Below are positions 63,922 to 64,000 of a DNA stretch of 64,000 nt, one piece after another; the stretch's first letter is position 1; each line of letters begins with the position of its first letter. Position numbers and translations under genes: made by a program. This DNA is from DATKYQ01 sp964640665 (GTDB taxonomy: Bacteria; Myxococcota; B64-G9): positions 20,492 through 84,491 of the forward strand of contig CAZXHT010000013.1 of the NCBI GenBank assembly GCA_964640665.1, given 5' to 3'. The notes under the pieces are model-generated. The model searched no databases. It was not told the origin of the DNA and saw only the letters and a list, made by a program, of their open reading frames with translations.

Positions 63922-64000
63922 ATGCACATTCCGCGTCACTTCATTAGCATCGGACTAATCGTGTTGTTCGGCTCCGCCGCCTGCACCGTCGACGGCGCTT
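63922..64000 (+). CDS. Start of a lipoprotein gene, cut by right edge
   Basis: ATG at 63922 opens MHIPRHFISIGLIVLFGSAAC, a short positively charged start, a hydrophobic core and a lipobox GSAAC. Only 26 codons are visible and there is no good ribosome site, so function is unknown. Divergent from xseB. Confidence 0.5.
   Translation, partial: MHIPRHFISIGLIVLFGSAACTVDGA

Overview
The window is a GC-rich bacterial chromosome segment with closely packed, mostly operonic genes and good Shine-Dalgarno sites. The content suggests a deltaproteobacterial or Myxococcota-like organism. The evidence is the very large number of surface-type lipoproteins with Asp/Gly linkers, FG-GAP, IPT/TIG, MopE-like, choice-of-anchor-D and kelch/BNR repeat proteins, a subtilase with a Cys-Gly-Cys/membrane/Arg tail like MYXO-CTERM, a V4R/DUF2378-like protein and a fused formiminotransferase-cyclodeaminase. 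Species cannot be fixed from the sequence alone.

Layout. At 1-9714 (minus) lies an operon of an FG-GAP lipoprotein, an IPT/TIG carbohydrate-binding lipoprotein, a GH57 glycosidase lipoprotein and an S9 peptidase cut by the window edge. Divergent from it, 9884-15833 (plus), are a giant repeat lipoprotein and a subtilisin. Next come a DUF4143 ATPase, an HAD phosphatase and a heparinase II/III-like lipoprotein (15855-21693). At 21717-27625 (minus) is a tight operon: ECF sigma factor, anti-sigma factor, caspase-like lipoprotein with a predicted barrel, VWA lipoprotein and MscS channel. At 27778-33836 are a V4R-like protein, a thrombospondin-type-3 lipoprotein with a possible Cys/His hydrolase domain, a purine permease, a small lipoprotein and an alanine:cation symporter with an inserted soluble domain.

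At 33860-38946 (minus) is a visibly AT-richer three-lipoprotein operon (HEAT-like, endonuclease/exonuclease/phosphatase fold, propeller) behind a promoter with perfect -35 and -10 hexamers and a structured leader. At 39276-47329 (minus) is a six-gene envelope operon: lipoprotein, DUF1302 porin-like protein, DUF1329 LolB-like protein, YCF48-like propeller, MMPL/RND exporter and trypsin-like protease. It looks like a lipid or hydrophobic-molecule export route. At 47448-48679 are GC-rich repeats around a lone CpaC-N/BON protein, followed by an antitoxin whose RelE-like toxin is decayed.

The right end is more housekeeping: ftcD, a zinc-ribbon rhomboid protease, then tlyA and dxs (minus). The usual partners ispA and xseB lie about 8 kb away in the same orientation. 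Between the two halves sits a plus-strand block of MopE-like, kelch and MopE-like lipoproteins, an enoyl-CoA hydratase and an ADP-forming acyl-CoA synthetase. The last 79 bases start another lipoprotein. I saw no tRNA, rRNA, CRISPR array or intact insertion sequence.
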